The notes under the pieces: model-generated | What the model was told of the DNA's origin: nothing | The model's database searches: none | Seen by the model: the letters and a program-made list of their open reading frames with translations, nothing else | Assembly: GCA_963772815.1 (NCBI GenBank) | Contig: CAVYYV010000004.1 | Location: 1 to 64,000 of the forward strand | Source of the DNA: DATFFO01 sp963772815 | GTDB lineage: Bacteria > Actinomycetota > Acidimicrobiia > Spongiisociales > ZC4RG35 | Reading direction: 5' to 3' | DNA: 64,000 nucleotides | In this document: one piece after another, positions 28,621 to 36,491 of the stretch | Position numbering within the stretch: position 1 is the stretch's first letter | Layout: every line of letters begins with the position of its first letter | Position numbers and translations under genes: made by a program

Positions 28621-28656
28621 AGTCTACAGATTGTATATATGTGAGTCTACAGACTC
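28621..28656 (-). promoter_or_regulatory. mazEF promoter/operator
   Basis: AGTCTACAGA occurs twice in direct orientation (28621-28630 and 28644-28653), the second within a near-perfect palindrome GAGTCTACAGACTC (28643-28656). On the minus strand, TATACAAT, an AT-rich -10-like box, lies between them, about 20 bases before the antitoxin start. This is the layout expected for autorepression by the antitoxin. Confidence 0.6.
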
Positions 28657-28748
28657 GGGGTGACGGATCAGGCAGCGTCGTTCGATCACAGTTGAACAGT
28701 TTCCGCTTCCTAGGGCCCGAAGCGCGACAACACGTTCTACGTCCCTAC

Positions 28749-28867
28749 GGGAGCCAGGGCGGTTTGACACCGGTTTGAGGGTGCGCCCCAGATCACGCGG
28801 ACTTCGCCCGTGGCAGCTGGCTTCTATGCCCCTACACGTTCTATTGGGCGTGTCGTCGAGGGCTCCC
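28749..28867 (+). repeat. Dispersed intergenic element, copy 7 (best-preserved)
   Basis: It begins GGGAGCCAGGGCGG (28749) and ends TCGAGGGCTCCC (28867), so GGGAGCC and GGCTCCC form inverted ends 119 bases apart. Internally it has TTTGACACCGGTTTGAGG, CTTCGCCCGTGGCAGCTGG and CCTACACGTTCTATTGGGCG (28831-28850). Confidence 0.7.
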
Positions 28868-28936
28868 GCCAGCGGTCCCTCGTCCGGGCCATTCGGCCCT
28901 TACCGTCGGGAAGGGCTCCAGTGATGATCACAACAC

Positions 28937-29449
28937 ATGAGTGACCATGGAGAACCCCCCGCCGGCGGAAGGATCCACAAGCCCTCCCGACTCCTCAAGT
29001 TCGTCTTCGACATGCCCTCCGTCATGTACCGCTGGGGTCTGGGTTGGATGATGGGCAAGCGGATCCTGGCGGTGACCCACACCGGTCGGAGAAGCGGCAA
29101 GACATACCAGACGGTCCTCGAGGTGGCGCTCTTCGATCCCAAGACCGAGGAGAGCATCGTCGCATCCGCCTACGGGACCGAGGCCGACTGGTACCGGAAC
29201 ATCCGGGCCGAGCCCGCCTCCAGAGTGCAGACGGGACGACTCGACTACACCCCCGAGCAGAGGTTCCTCAGCCCCGAGGAAGCCATGGAGGCTGCGGCGA
29301 TGTTTTGCCATCGGCACCCCTGGGAGGCCAAGCTGGTCCCTCGGGTCCTGCCATCCATCGGGGCGGTCATTCCAAGGGACACCAACGCTGCCCCCGAAGA
29401 GTTGTTGGGATCGTTGCCGATGGTGGGCTTCCGCCCCAAGCGGGACTGA
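28937..29449 (+). CDS. F420-type deazaflavin-dependent nitroreductase family protein
   Basis: A 170-residue protein of the Ddn/DUF385 split-barrel family, which binds coenzyme F420 and reduces quinones or nitro compounds. Family marks are AVTHTGRRSGKTYQTVLEVA (about residues 49-68), IVASAYGTEADWYRNIRAEP (about 78-97) and the closing SLPMVGFRPKRD. The N-terminal helix may associate with the membrane. The gene stands alone. A second member is at 43300. F420 dependence is inferred from the family. Confidence 0.85.
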   Translation: MSDHGEPPAGGRIHKPSRLLKFVFDMPSVMYRWGLGWMMGKRILAVTHTGRRSGKTYQTVLEVALFDPKTEESIVASAYGTEADWYRNIRAEPASRVQTGRLDYTPEQRFLSPEEAMEAAAMFCHRHPWEAKLVPRVLPSIGAVIPRDTNAAPEELLGSLPMVGFRPKRD

Positions 29450-29736
29450 GATCTCACGAAAAGCTTTGGGCCCGATCCCGTGATCCACATCGCCACGACA
29501 ACCCGTCCCATTTCGCTATGAGGCCGCCTCCGTCGCCGACTTCGGCTCCTATCACTGGCTCGCTTGGCGCATGTGGGCGACCAGCCTGTCCACCCCTCCT
29601 GAGCCGTGTCATCTGTCCCGGGCCGAGATCGAGGAGCTGGCGGTGGGAAGAGCAGGGGATTGAACCATCAACTGCATCGCTTGCCCTCATGCGAATGCCG
29701 CGCCTGCCCGGACACCCCGATCAAGAATGGCCCAGC
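29450..29736. other. Intergenic with a weak dispersed-element core
   Basis: CAACCCGTCCCATTTCGCTA (29500-29519) resembles the repeat core, but the rest of the unit is not recognisable. A minus-strand stretch near 29640-29690 has a T-arm-like TTCAATCCC and an end TTCCCACC but does not fold as a tRNA. Confidence 0.3.
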
Positions 29737-30330
29737 CTACGAAGGCTGGATGGGCACAGCGCAGACCATTCCCTCGCTGAAGCCGGCAGATCCGACGTCG
29801 AGCCCGATGCCGAAGCGGCCGCGCATGTTCTCCATGGCGATCAGATGGGTCAACTCGACCATCTGGGCCGGGCTGAAGCGGTCGATGAGTTTGTTGAAAA
29901 GCTCATCGGAGATTTGTGCAGGTGTGGAGGTCATCCCGACTGCATAGTCCATGACCAGCCGGTCGGTCTGGTCGAACAATGGACTGGTCGAATAGCTAGG
30001 CAGTGCCAGCAGCTCCTCGTCGCTTAGACCCAGTTGCCGGAAGATCTGAGAGCCAAGGTCGATGCAGTACTCGCATGTAACCAGCGTCGCGGTCTTGATC
30101 GCGGCCAGCGCCATGTATCGCTGGTCCATCTGGTCGAGTTTGCCGGTCGCTTGCTCGAGGCGGCCATACGCCTTCAGCAAGCCCGGAATATGCGCGTACA
30201 TCTCGAGCGGCTCGAGCATCTGCTCGGGAGCGCATCCTGCGATTCGAGCCAGGTTCCTGCGCGTCAAGGAGTAGACGATCCTCGTGCCGATACCGCTCTC
30301 TTTTGCGGCCACTCCCGTTATGCGAGGCAC
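29737..30330 (-). CDS. Carboxymuconolactone decarboxylase/AhpD-family protein
   Basis: A 197-residue minus-strand protein with the AhpD-like helical fold. The active motif is TCEYCIDLGSQIFRQLG (about residues 84-100), in which the C-x-x-C pair and the following acidic/His-like position support alkylhydroperoxidase-type chemistry; KTATLV precedes it. The start is the GTG at 30330 with AGGAG upstream. Its role is probably oxidative-stress defence or a decarboxylase-like reaction on an unknown substrate. The 304-base gap to the next gene (30331-30634 lies downstream of the cyclase) shows no gene. Confidence 0.85.
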   Translation of the reverse strand: MPRITGVAAKESGIGTRIVYSLTRRNLARIAGCAPEQMLEPLEMYAHIPGLLKAYGRLEQATGKLDQMDQRYMALAAIKTATLVTCEYCIDLGSQIFRQLGLSDEELLALPSYSTSPLFDQTDRLVMDYAVGMTSTPAQISDELFNKLIDRFSPAQMVELTHLIAMENMRGRFGIGLDVGSAGFSEGMVCAVPIQPS

Positions 30331-30634
30331 TTTTCTCCTATCCGGCGGCTGGACGGAAGCTTACGCCTCGGTTACACGGTCGGCCGCTCACAGTGAACTC
30401 TGTGAGGGCAGCTTCCGGCGGGATGACCGGACGACTCGATTACACCGCGAGCGCTGAACTCTTCTGCTGTGTGGCTGCCCAGATTCTCAGGTCGAAACAT
30501 CTATCCATAACTCTCGATCACCTGCAAGGTGGCTGCGATCTCACTCTCGATCCGGGGCGAACCGAAGTATCCAAGGGTGCCGGCGGCGGTCCGAGGCCAA
30601 GCGGTCTTGGGGCTTTTCTGGGTGGTAAGCGCCG

Positions 30635-32134
30635 TCAGGGCTGTCGGTTCGAGATGCGGAATACCGGGATTTGCTCGGACACCCCCTTCATGGCGCCTGA
30701 GACCGGCTCGACGTCATAGCCGGCGAGCAGTTGGCCCACACCCTCGGCGTCCAGGATGTCCTGGGTGATGAGGATCTCGCTTGCCCCGGCCAGTTGCTGG
30801 GTGCGGGCCGCGATGTTGACGTTCTGTCCGAAGTAGTCGAGTCGCTCGTTGAGGGTGACGGCTACCGAGTGACCTCTGTGCACTCCCACTTTCAGCTCCA
30901 TCGGCCGCTCGCGGGCGGCGGTCTCGTTTCGGATACTGTCCACCATGTCGACGGCTGCCGACACGGCGTGGGTGGGTCTCAGGAAGGTGGCCATCACCGC
31001 GTCACCGATGGTCTTCACCAAGACGCCGTGGTGTCTCGACACTGCTTTGTCGAGAATGTCGAAGTGGACTCTCACCAGGTTGTAGGCGGTGACGTCGCCT
31101 ATCTCGTCGTACATTGCGGTCGAGTCCTTGAGGTCGGTGAACAGGTAGGTCAGGTCTGTGACCGAAAGGCCTTCACCCTCGGGCGGCGCCTCCATTCGAA
31201 ACAGCCGACGAAACAGGGGCGTATTGAGGAGTCGTTTCGCCGACAGCGGACCCGAGTTCTCAACGTTGGCGACCACCTCCGCTATGAAGGTCGACGGATA
31301 CTTGACTATCCAGACGGGCCATCTCCAGGACGATTCGTTCCTGCAGGTGAGATGAATGCCGCCGGGTCCGACGGCATGGACTGCGGGGAGTAGCAGGGTG
31401 CCGATCGGTGTCTCGATCGGCACCTTCGAGGTAGGGATTCCCGGGTGGCCCAGCCCGTCGTCATCGAAGGTCAACACGAAGTGCCTGGTGATCTTCTCCT
31501 CGTCGCGCAGGACGGCGAAAGCGATCGACGTCGTCCAGTCACGCACGAGGAGCGTTCCCTCCTCGAGATCGACGTCGAATTCGGCGCGTTCGGCGGGCTC
31601 GACATATTGGAGAGCCGCCGTGACGTCGCGCAGGAGATCCACGGTGGCCATGTCACCGACATTGGTCCGTGCCGCCCGGCTGTAGTGAAAGTCGAACAGC
31701 AGCTGTTCGAGGGTCAACTCATCGGGGTGATGAAAGACGATCTCCCGGACAACGGGATCGATCGTGAAGACGACCTGGATGACGTCGTCGAGCCTGGATT
31801 GGTTTTCCATGTCACATAGGGTGCAGTGGAAGTGTGGGTCGACCTCCTCGAGGGCGCGGAAACTCTTGAAGACGTTGCCGCACGACACACAGACGATGTT
31901 CCATTCCATCCGGAACAGGCCGGCGGTGGTCGCCTGGAGGAACAGATCGATCACCGCGGACTGGTCGAGTCCCCTCTCGTCGGCGTATCGAATCGGGTTG
32001 ACCCTGAACACTTCGACATCCGACGACGTGCCGACGAAGTCACCCAGGCCTTCGACAAGAGCAGCATCGGCACCCGAGGCGATGATTCTCTCAAGACACG
32101 AGAGGAGTGATGACTCGTCGAGTGAAACGCCCAA
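30635..32134 (-). CDS. DUF5939-type adenylate/guanylate cyclase
   Basis: A 499-residue minus-strand protein. The first 310 residues contain a zinc-ribbon-like CVSCGNVF and HCTLCDM pair (about 83-110) followed by a DUF5939-type region. The last 175 residues form a class III cyclase domain with all key marks: LFTDLKDSTAMYD (metal Asp), LVKTIGDAVMATF (substrate Lys and second Asp), GVHRGHSVAV and YFGQNVNIAARTQQL (transition-state Asn/Arg). It is therefore likely catalytically competent and cytosolic. The start is the TTG at 32134 behind GAGGAGG. It is monocistronic. Confidence 0.85.
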   Translation of the reverse strand: MGVSLDESSLLSCLERIIASGADAALVEGLGDFVGTSSDVEVFRVNPIRYADERGLDQSAVIDLFLQATTAGLFRMEWNIVCVSCGNVFKSFRALEEVDPHFHCTLCDMENQSRLDDVIQVVFTIDPVVREIVFHHPDELTLEQLLFDFHYSRAARTNVGDMATVDLLRDVTAALQYVEPAERAEFDVDLEEGTLLVRDWTTSIAFAVLRDEEKITRHFVLTFDDDGLGHPGIPTSKVPIETPIGTLLLPAVHAVGPGGIHLTCRNESSWRWPVWIVKYPSTFIAEVVANVENSGPLSAKRLLNTPLFRRLFRMEAPPEGEGLSVTDLTYLFTDLKDSTAMYDEIGDVTAYNLVRVHFDILDKAVSRHHGVLVKTIGDAVMATFLRPTHAVSAAVDMVDSIRNETAARERPMELKVGVHRGHSVAVTLNERLDYFGQNVNIAARTQQLAGASEILITQDILDAEGVGQLLAGYDVEPVSGAMKGVSEQIPVFRISNRQP

Positions 32135-32419
32135 CAGCCCACCTCCTCTAATCAGTCTCCAAAGGGTGTCAGTCTGGGTTCAAGGCGAGTCTCGCAGAGT
32201 ATCCCCTCCCTGCCTCCGCCAGTTGTACGAGAGCTACTGTCAGGCGCTTGCGGTCGACCCGGCCGCGGGTCAGCGAAGACTCCCGCTGATCGAGAAGACG
32301 GGCCGGGTCGAGGGTTCCATCATCGCCACACTCTCGCATTGTCACCGCAACCCAAGCGGGATGGGACATCGAAACGTACGCATGCTGGGTAAAGAACACG
32401 GTCACCGACCTCCTCATCA

Positions 32420-32645
32420 GCCGGGACCTTCAGAAGATCAAACGGAGCTAGAACGGGACCCATCGCCGTGTTGATCGTGAAAGGGGGGCCCAACGGAGCC
32501 ATATCGGGGTGATTGGCCATCGAGATCAGGACGGTGGGAGCAGCGTTAGATGAGCCACGCCTTCGGTGGCGATCAGGCGCCATATCTCGGCCGGGTCCAC
32601 CGCACGCAGGCATACGTTGCGTCCCCCGAAGCCGGTAATGGCCTT
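32420..32645 (-). pseudogene. Relic of an AMP-binding acyl-CoA ligase gene
   Basis: The minus strand reads GGRNVCLRAVDPAEIWRLIA, then TEGVAHLT. After a one-base shift near 32550 it continues as NAAPTVLISMANHPDMAPLG and then FTINTA. This is the middle of a medium-chain acyl-CoA synthetase (the GGRHVCLR and GAPTVL region), covering about 70 of some 540 residues. Nothing of the rest remains. It sits in the 806-base gap 32135-32940, which otherwise holds only a weak repeat core at 32658-32676. Confidence 0.6.
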
Positions 32646-32940
32646 GGGTGGCCCAACACGTCCTACTTCGGTATTGGCTCCGGCCCGCGCTCCCTTTTCT
32701 TGCCACGCGGCCGGGATCGGATCGTCGTGTACGAGGTGCCAAAATCCCGAGGTCGCCGATCGCCTCGCAGTTACTGGGTGTCCGAAGTGACGGGCCAACA
32801 ACGGGCGATCACCAGCCGTTTGCCGTCGGGCGAGTAACCCCGCATCGCTGAGCACGGGCAAGTCCTGGTCCTAGACTTGTGGTGCTGTCACGCCAGGGTC
32901 TCGGCAAGCGAGGCCGGTTGTCGAAAGATCGGAGTGCGCA

Positions 32941-33222
32941 ATGTCCAAGTACGTGAGCCTGTTCAAGTACAGGGGAGTGATCGAGGGCGGGGGCCCGGAG
33001 CGGTTCGCCAAGGTTCAGCAGATAGCGGTAGCTGAGGGCTGTGAGATCGTTGCGGTCTACGGCCTTCTCGGTCACTACGACATCGTGTCGGTCGCCGAGT
33101 GCCCGGACGATCGAGCGGCGATGAGGTTTGCTGCGAAGGCCGGCAATCTGATCGGTGCCAGGTCTGAGACGATGCCTGCCGTGGATAGGGACGACTTCCT
33201 TCAGCTGTTGGCCGAACTCTAG
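32941..33222 (+). CDS. GYD-domain protein
   Basis: A 93-residue single-domain alpha/beta protein of the GYD family: KYVSLFKY at the N-terminus, then VYGLLGHYDIVSVAECPDDR (about residues 39-58) with the Gly-Tyr/His-Tyr-Asp motif that names the family, and ETMPAVDRDDF near the end. The fold is dimeric ferredoxin-like and the function is unknown. The ATG at 32941 follows GATCGGAG. It stands alone. Confidence 0.85.
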   Translation: MSKYVSLFKYRGVIEGGGPERFAKVQQIAVAEGCEIVAVYGLLGHYDIVSVAECPDDRAAMRFAAKAGNLIGARSETMPAVDRDDFLQLLAEL

Positions 33223-33365
33223 GTAGAGGTTCGGGACCCGCCTGGAGCGATCGAACGCCCACAGGTCGAGCGTGTGATCTTGCGGGGCGATTGAGTCCTG
33301 CAGCTGGGCGCGGTGCCAGTTGCGGCGTCCCAGAGCTCACCAGATCTCAGTCGGAACCAGCGAGA

Positions 33366-33460
33366 GTGTTGATTCCCGTTTCTTGACGAGACCTGAGCCA
33401 AACGGGGGGCCTGACGAACGCGTCCCGCCACCGGCCAACACGTTCTATTTCGGCGTTCGC
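33366..33460 (+). repeat. Dispersed intergenic element, copy 8
   Basis: GTTGATTCCCGTTTCTTGAC opens it, and GGCCAACACGTTCTATTTCG (33433-33452) is one of the best cores. It lies in the 553-base gap after the GYD gene. Confidence 0.6.
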
Positions 33461-33602
33461 GGTTCGCCAAGAGTTCCAACGTTGACTCTTGGCAGGTCCT
33501 CGCGGCGTGGCGGCGGTGACGATACCCATGTCGTCTGCGACGTTGGGGAGGGTTCGAGAGTTGCACTCCACCCACACCCCCGCCCCCCACCCCAGAAAGA
33601 AG

Positions 33603-33619
33603 GGCGGCCTACGGCCGCC
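33603..33619 (-). terminator. Possible terminator hairpin
   Basis: GGCGGCC-TAC-GGCCGCC forms a perfect 7-bp stem. On the minus strand it is followed by CTTCTTTCT, so if it acts at all it would stop minus-strand transcripts coming from the 34044-35222 gene. Confidence 0.3.
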
Positions 33620-33775
33620 GCATCCGACCTGGCGGTCGGTCCCGGCCCGTCCACGCACCCCGCCGACTCCGAGTCCTAGTTCTCCGGGTGTCACCAGTCC
33701 TCCGCCCATCCTCGTTGGTCATGCTGGCCACACCCCCGGCACCGTGATGAACCACCCCTTGGGCCACGGGACCGC

Positions 33776-34030
33776 TTGGGCCACGGGACCCGGCGCCTCC
33801 TCCCACCCCACCTGGCCCAAGCCCTGGCCGATGCCCGCCAGCGCCGTGGGCTGTCCTTGCGCCAGGCCGCCCGGCTGATCGGGATCGACTACGGCTACCT
33901 GGGCCCGTTGTGCCGGGGGGAGCGGTGCCCAAGCAAGGAGGTGGCGGAGCGGTTGATCTGGGGCCTGGATCTGGACTCAGAGGTGGCCGAGGAGTTGCGG
34001 GCGGTGGCGGTGGAGCACCTATCGACGCAG
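33776..34030 (+). pseudogene. XRE-type helix-turn-helix regulator, truncated copy
   Basis: From a TTG at 33776 the frame gives an XRE HTH (LAQALADARQRRGLSLRQAA, DYGYLGPLCRGERCPSKEVAER) and then LDLDSEVAEELRAVAVE. Here likeness to the second copy (35262 and 36372) stops, near 34015. The frame then runs into the 3-prime end of the opposite-strand gene at 34044 with unrelated residues. The HTH is complete but the C-terminus is lost. Confidence 0.55.
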
Positions 34031-34043
34031 TGCTTTGCTTCGC

Positions 34044-35222
34044 TCATGGTTGGCCCTCGGCTGGGGAGGGTTCTCGTAGCCAGACGGCGGCGGTTGCTGG
34101 TGCCATGGTCCGCTGGATGGTGTCTGAGAGATCATCGACAACCCCCCCAAGTGATACCCCTTCTGCTAGGCGGTCGCTTAAGAGGTCGACTTCTCGTTGA
34201 GTGTTGTACTTGCTGCGGTTGAAGCGGTGGTCGACGGCCCGCTGGATGCGTCGGTGAGCGGGATTGAAGATGGCGGCGGCGGCGAGGGTAGAACCGGCGA
34301 CAACCAGATCGTTGGATTCGCCGAGGAGGCGGGCAAGCAGCAAGACGGGGATGGCGTAGACCGCGGCGACCACGGCGGCGACGAGGGCGTAGGTGACGGT
34401 CCGGGAGACGATCCGATCAATGTCGTACAGGCGGTACCGGGTAATGGCCACTCCGAACGAAACGGGGATCAACATGTAGATCACGAGGACGGTTCCCCAA
34501 ATGACGTTTCCATTGTCTCCGGCGGTGAACTTCGGGTCGGCGATGAGCCACCCTAGGAGAACGAGGATGCACACGCCCAGTAGCGCCATGGTGGCGAGCA
34601 CGGGCTTGTATCGCATGCGCAGTTCTGGAGTGGCCCGGCGCCCCCTCAGGACCACTCCGACGGCGGCAGCGATGAGGAACGCCGTCACGGCGGCGTTGGT
34701 AACGGCGCCGGTTGATTCGGGGAGCCATGGGAGTCCGGTGGGGTTGGCGCCGATGAGGATGCTGGCGTCGTTGACATCGGTGACTGTGGGGGTGAGGAAC
34801 CCGCCGAGGACCATTGCGGTAGCGATCCAACCGGCGATCCTCCACCACCGCGAGGGGCGACCGTCTGGGAAGAGGATGAGCAACCAGGTGAACAGGGCGA
34901 ACATCAGTGTGAAACCCCATCCGTCAAGCCAGTCGACCCAGAGAATCGAGAGCCATGGCAAGTCGCTGGCGGTCATTTGGAGGACGACACCTAATCCGCA
35001 CAGCACCCAGCCGATCGGATGCGACCCAACCTTGCGCAGGATTATGTAACCGGCGGCATAGAACGGAAGGGCAACAAAGGGACTCAAGTACAGCCCGCCC
35101 ATCCGAACGCCGACGGCGACCGCCAGGGCGAGCATAAGTCCGAGGAGCACGAGGGCGGCAGAGCCTGGCGAGACGCTAAGAGGTCGCGTCCTCGTCACTC
35201 GGTTGGAAGAGATCTCGTTCAT
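34044..35222 (-). CDS. Multi-pass membrane protein, sensor-like, without kinase domain
   Basis: A 392-residue minus-strand protein with about nine hydrophobic helices in the first 290 residues (for example AALVLLGLMLALAVAVGVRM and LMFALFTWLLILFPDGRPSR). A conserved cytosolic junction follows (ITRYRLYDIDRIVSRTVTYA), then two more helices and a tail with VDHRFNRSKYNTQREVDLLS. This architecture is found at the N-terminus of some actinobacterial sensor kinases, but here no histidine-kinase part follows. A close paralogue is at 36492. The ATG at 35222 is preferred to a TTG at 35246. Two XRE copies flank it, on the opposite strand. Confidence 0.6.
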   Translation of the reverse strand: MNEISSNRVTRTRPLSVSPGSAALVLLGLMLALAVAVGVRMGGLYLSPFVALPFYAAGYIILRKVGSHPIGWVLCGLGVVLQMTASDLPWLSILWVDWLDGWGFTLMFALFTWLLILFPDGRPSRWWRIAGWIATAMVLGGFLTPTVTDVNDASILIGANPTGLPWLPESTGAVTNAAVTAFLIAAAVGVVLRGRRATPELRMRYKPVLATMALLGVCILVLLGWLIADPKFTAGDNGNVIWGTVLVIYMLIPVSFGVAITRYRLYDIDRIVSRTVTYALVAAVVAAVYAIPVLLLARLLGESNDLVVAGSTLAAAAIFNPAHRRIQRAVDHRFNRSKYNTQREVDLLSDRLAEGVSLGGVVDDLSDTIQRTMAPATAAVWLREPSPAEGQP

Positions 35223-35407
35223 CGCTGGGCCACTATCGCAGGGCAACGTTCCGTCATCGTTACGGAACAGCGCCGTGGGCTGGCCTTGCGTCAGGCCGCC
35301 CGGATCATCGGGATTGACTACGGCTACCTGGGCCGGTTGTGTCGAGGTGAGCGGTGCCCGAGCAGGGAGGTGGCGGAGCGTTGATCGCGGTGCTGGACCT
35401 GGACTCG

Positions 35408-36367
35408 TGAGGTGTGTCTGATTTAATGTCGCACGTTCCGGATGTTTCAGACCGCATGGTCATGGTTCTGGAGTGTGGTTGTGGCGATGGTAATCGATGC
35501 GTCGTTTCCGGGCTTGTGCGAGTCCTTTCTTGCGGGCGGCGCGGACGGCGGGTCCTTGGCCGCGGTGTTCTTGGTCGGGGGTGACGTAGCCGATGCCGGC
35601 GTGGAGTCGCACCCCGTTGTAGTGGCGACGGCGGATCTCGAGTTCTTTACGGAGCACGTCGATGTCTTCGATCAGGTCGAGGTGGGGGAACTCGCCTTTG
35701 AGGTGCCCGAAGAACGATTCGATCCACGCCTGGTCGGTGGGGGTTCCGGGCCGCCCGTAGTGGGTGGCCAGCCAGCACAGGGCCATGAACTCTCGGCTCG
35801 ATCCTGACGTCATTTGGGGTCCGTTGTCTGACATGACCAACAGCACCGGCAGCCGCTCGTCTGCGGGGTCGTAAGGCTGGGATCCGTCGGGGCTGCGTTC
35901 CTCGATCACGTCGAGGAGTTCTTCGTCTCTGAGGCCTTAGGTGAAAGCGGTCTGCACCTGGATCGAGGTTTCCTCGGTGGAGGTGACATCGGAGATCCAT
36001 TTGCGGGACACCACGTCGGTGATCACCACCGAAGCCTCCGCCTCCGCCCGGGCCTCGGCCAGCTCGAAATCTCTCTCCCGCTTGCCGGGACGGGAACGAG
36101 CCAGGGCGTCCAATGCCCCCTGACGGGCCACGTCACGCAGCTTCGAAATGGTGGAACGATCCACCCCGGAGCGGTCAGCCGCCTCGCCTATCGTGGTCTC
36201 ACCCTTGACCAGCTGCATCCAGATCTCGTACTTCTCCTGCGGCGCCAAGAACCGCTTCTTCTTCCTCGGTGGGGTACTCAAGCAAGCCTCCTTCAGGCTC
36301 AGCCCAGAACCCTCCCATGCTGGCTGAATCCCACCCGGAATAGCGACACGAAATCAGCCCCACGACA
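35408..36367 (-). mobile_element. IS3-family deletion derivative (about 960 bp) with 4-bp target duplication
   Basis: The ends are inverted: TGAGGTGTGTCTGATTT, TGTCGC and TTCC at 35408, against TGTCGTGGGGCTGATTT, TGTCGC and TTCC read inward from 36367. CTCG is repeated on both sides (35404-35407 and 36368-36371). The element is shorter than a full IS3 because the end of orfA is fused directly to the second half of orfB. Confidence 0.75.
35460..36281 (-). pseudogene. IS3-type transposase remnants, orfA N-terminus fused to orfB C-terminus
   Basis: Starting at 36281 on the minus strand, an orfA-like HTH (LAPQEKYEIWMQLVKGETTI, RSGVDRSTISKLRDV) runs to ELAEARAEAEAS. It then joins without its leucine zipper to the DDE part of orfB (VVITDVVSRKWISDV). 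An in-frame TAA at 35939-35937 interrupts it, after which SDNGPQMTS, GRPGTPTDQAWIESFFGHLK and RRRHYNGVRLHAGIGY complete the integrase core. It lacks the first catalytic region, so it is non-functional. Confidence 0.8.
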
Positions 36368-36491
36368 CTCGGGGGTGGCGGAGGAGTTGGGGGCGGTGGC
36401 GGTGGAGCGGGCTGAGGGTTTGGCGGCTTCGTACCGGTCTCGTAACGGGGGATGGTAAGACTCTTGCGGTGTGGTGAGGTAGGTCTGATTG

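Larger units (their letters stand above)
35262..36458 (+). pseudogene. XRE-type regulator, second copy, split by an IS3 derivative
   Basis: 35262-35407 reads QRRGLALRQAARIIGIDYGY, LGRLCRGERCPSREVAER, then LDLDS after one base is lost near 35383. The sequence stops at the IS boundary. It resumes at 36372 with VAEELGAVAVERAEGLAASY and ends at a TAA at 36456-36458. Joined, this is one XRE protein homologous to the copy at 33776. Its stop lies 33 bases before the membrane-protein gene at 36492, so regulator and membrane protein were probably an operon. Confidence 0.65.

Noticed and set aside
29640..29700. Minus-strand tRNA-like segment with TTCAATCCC and TTCCCACC
   Set aside because: The T stem does not pair and no other arm can be found; treated as chance or a very decayed relic.
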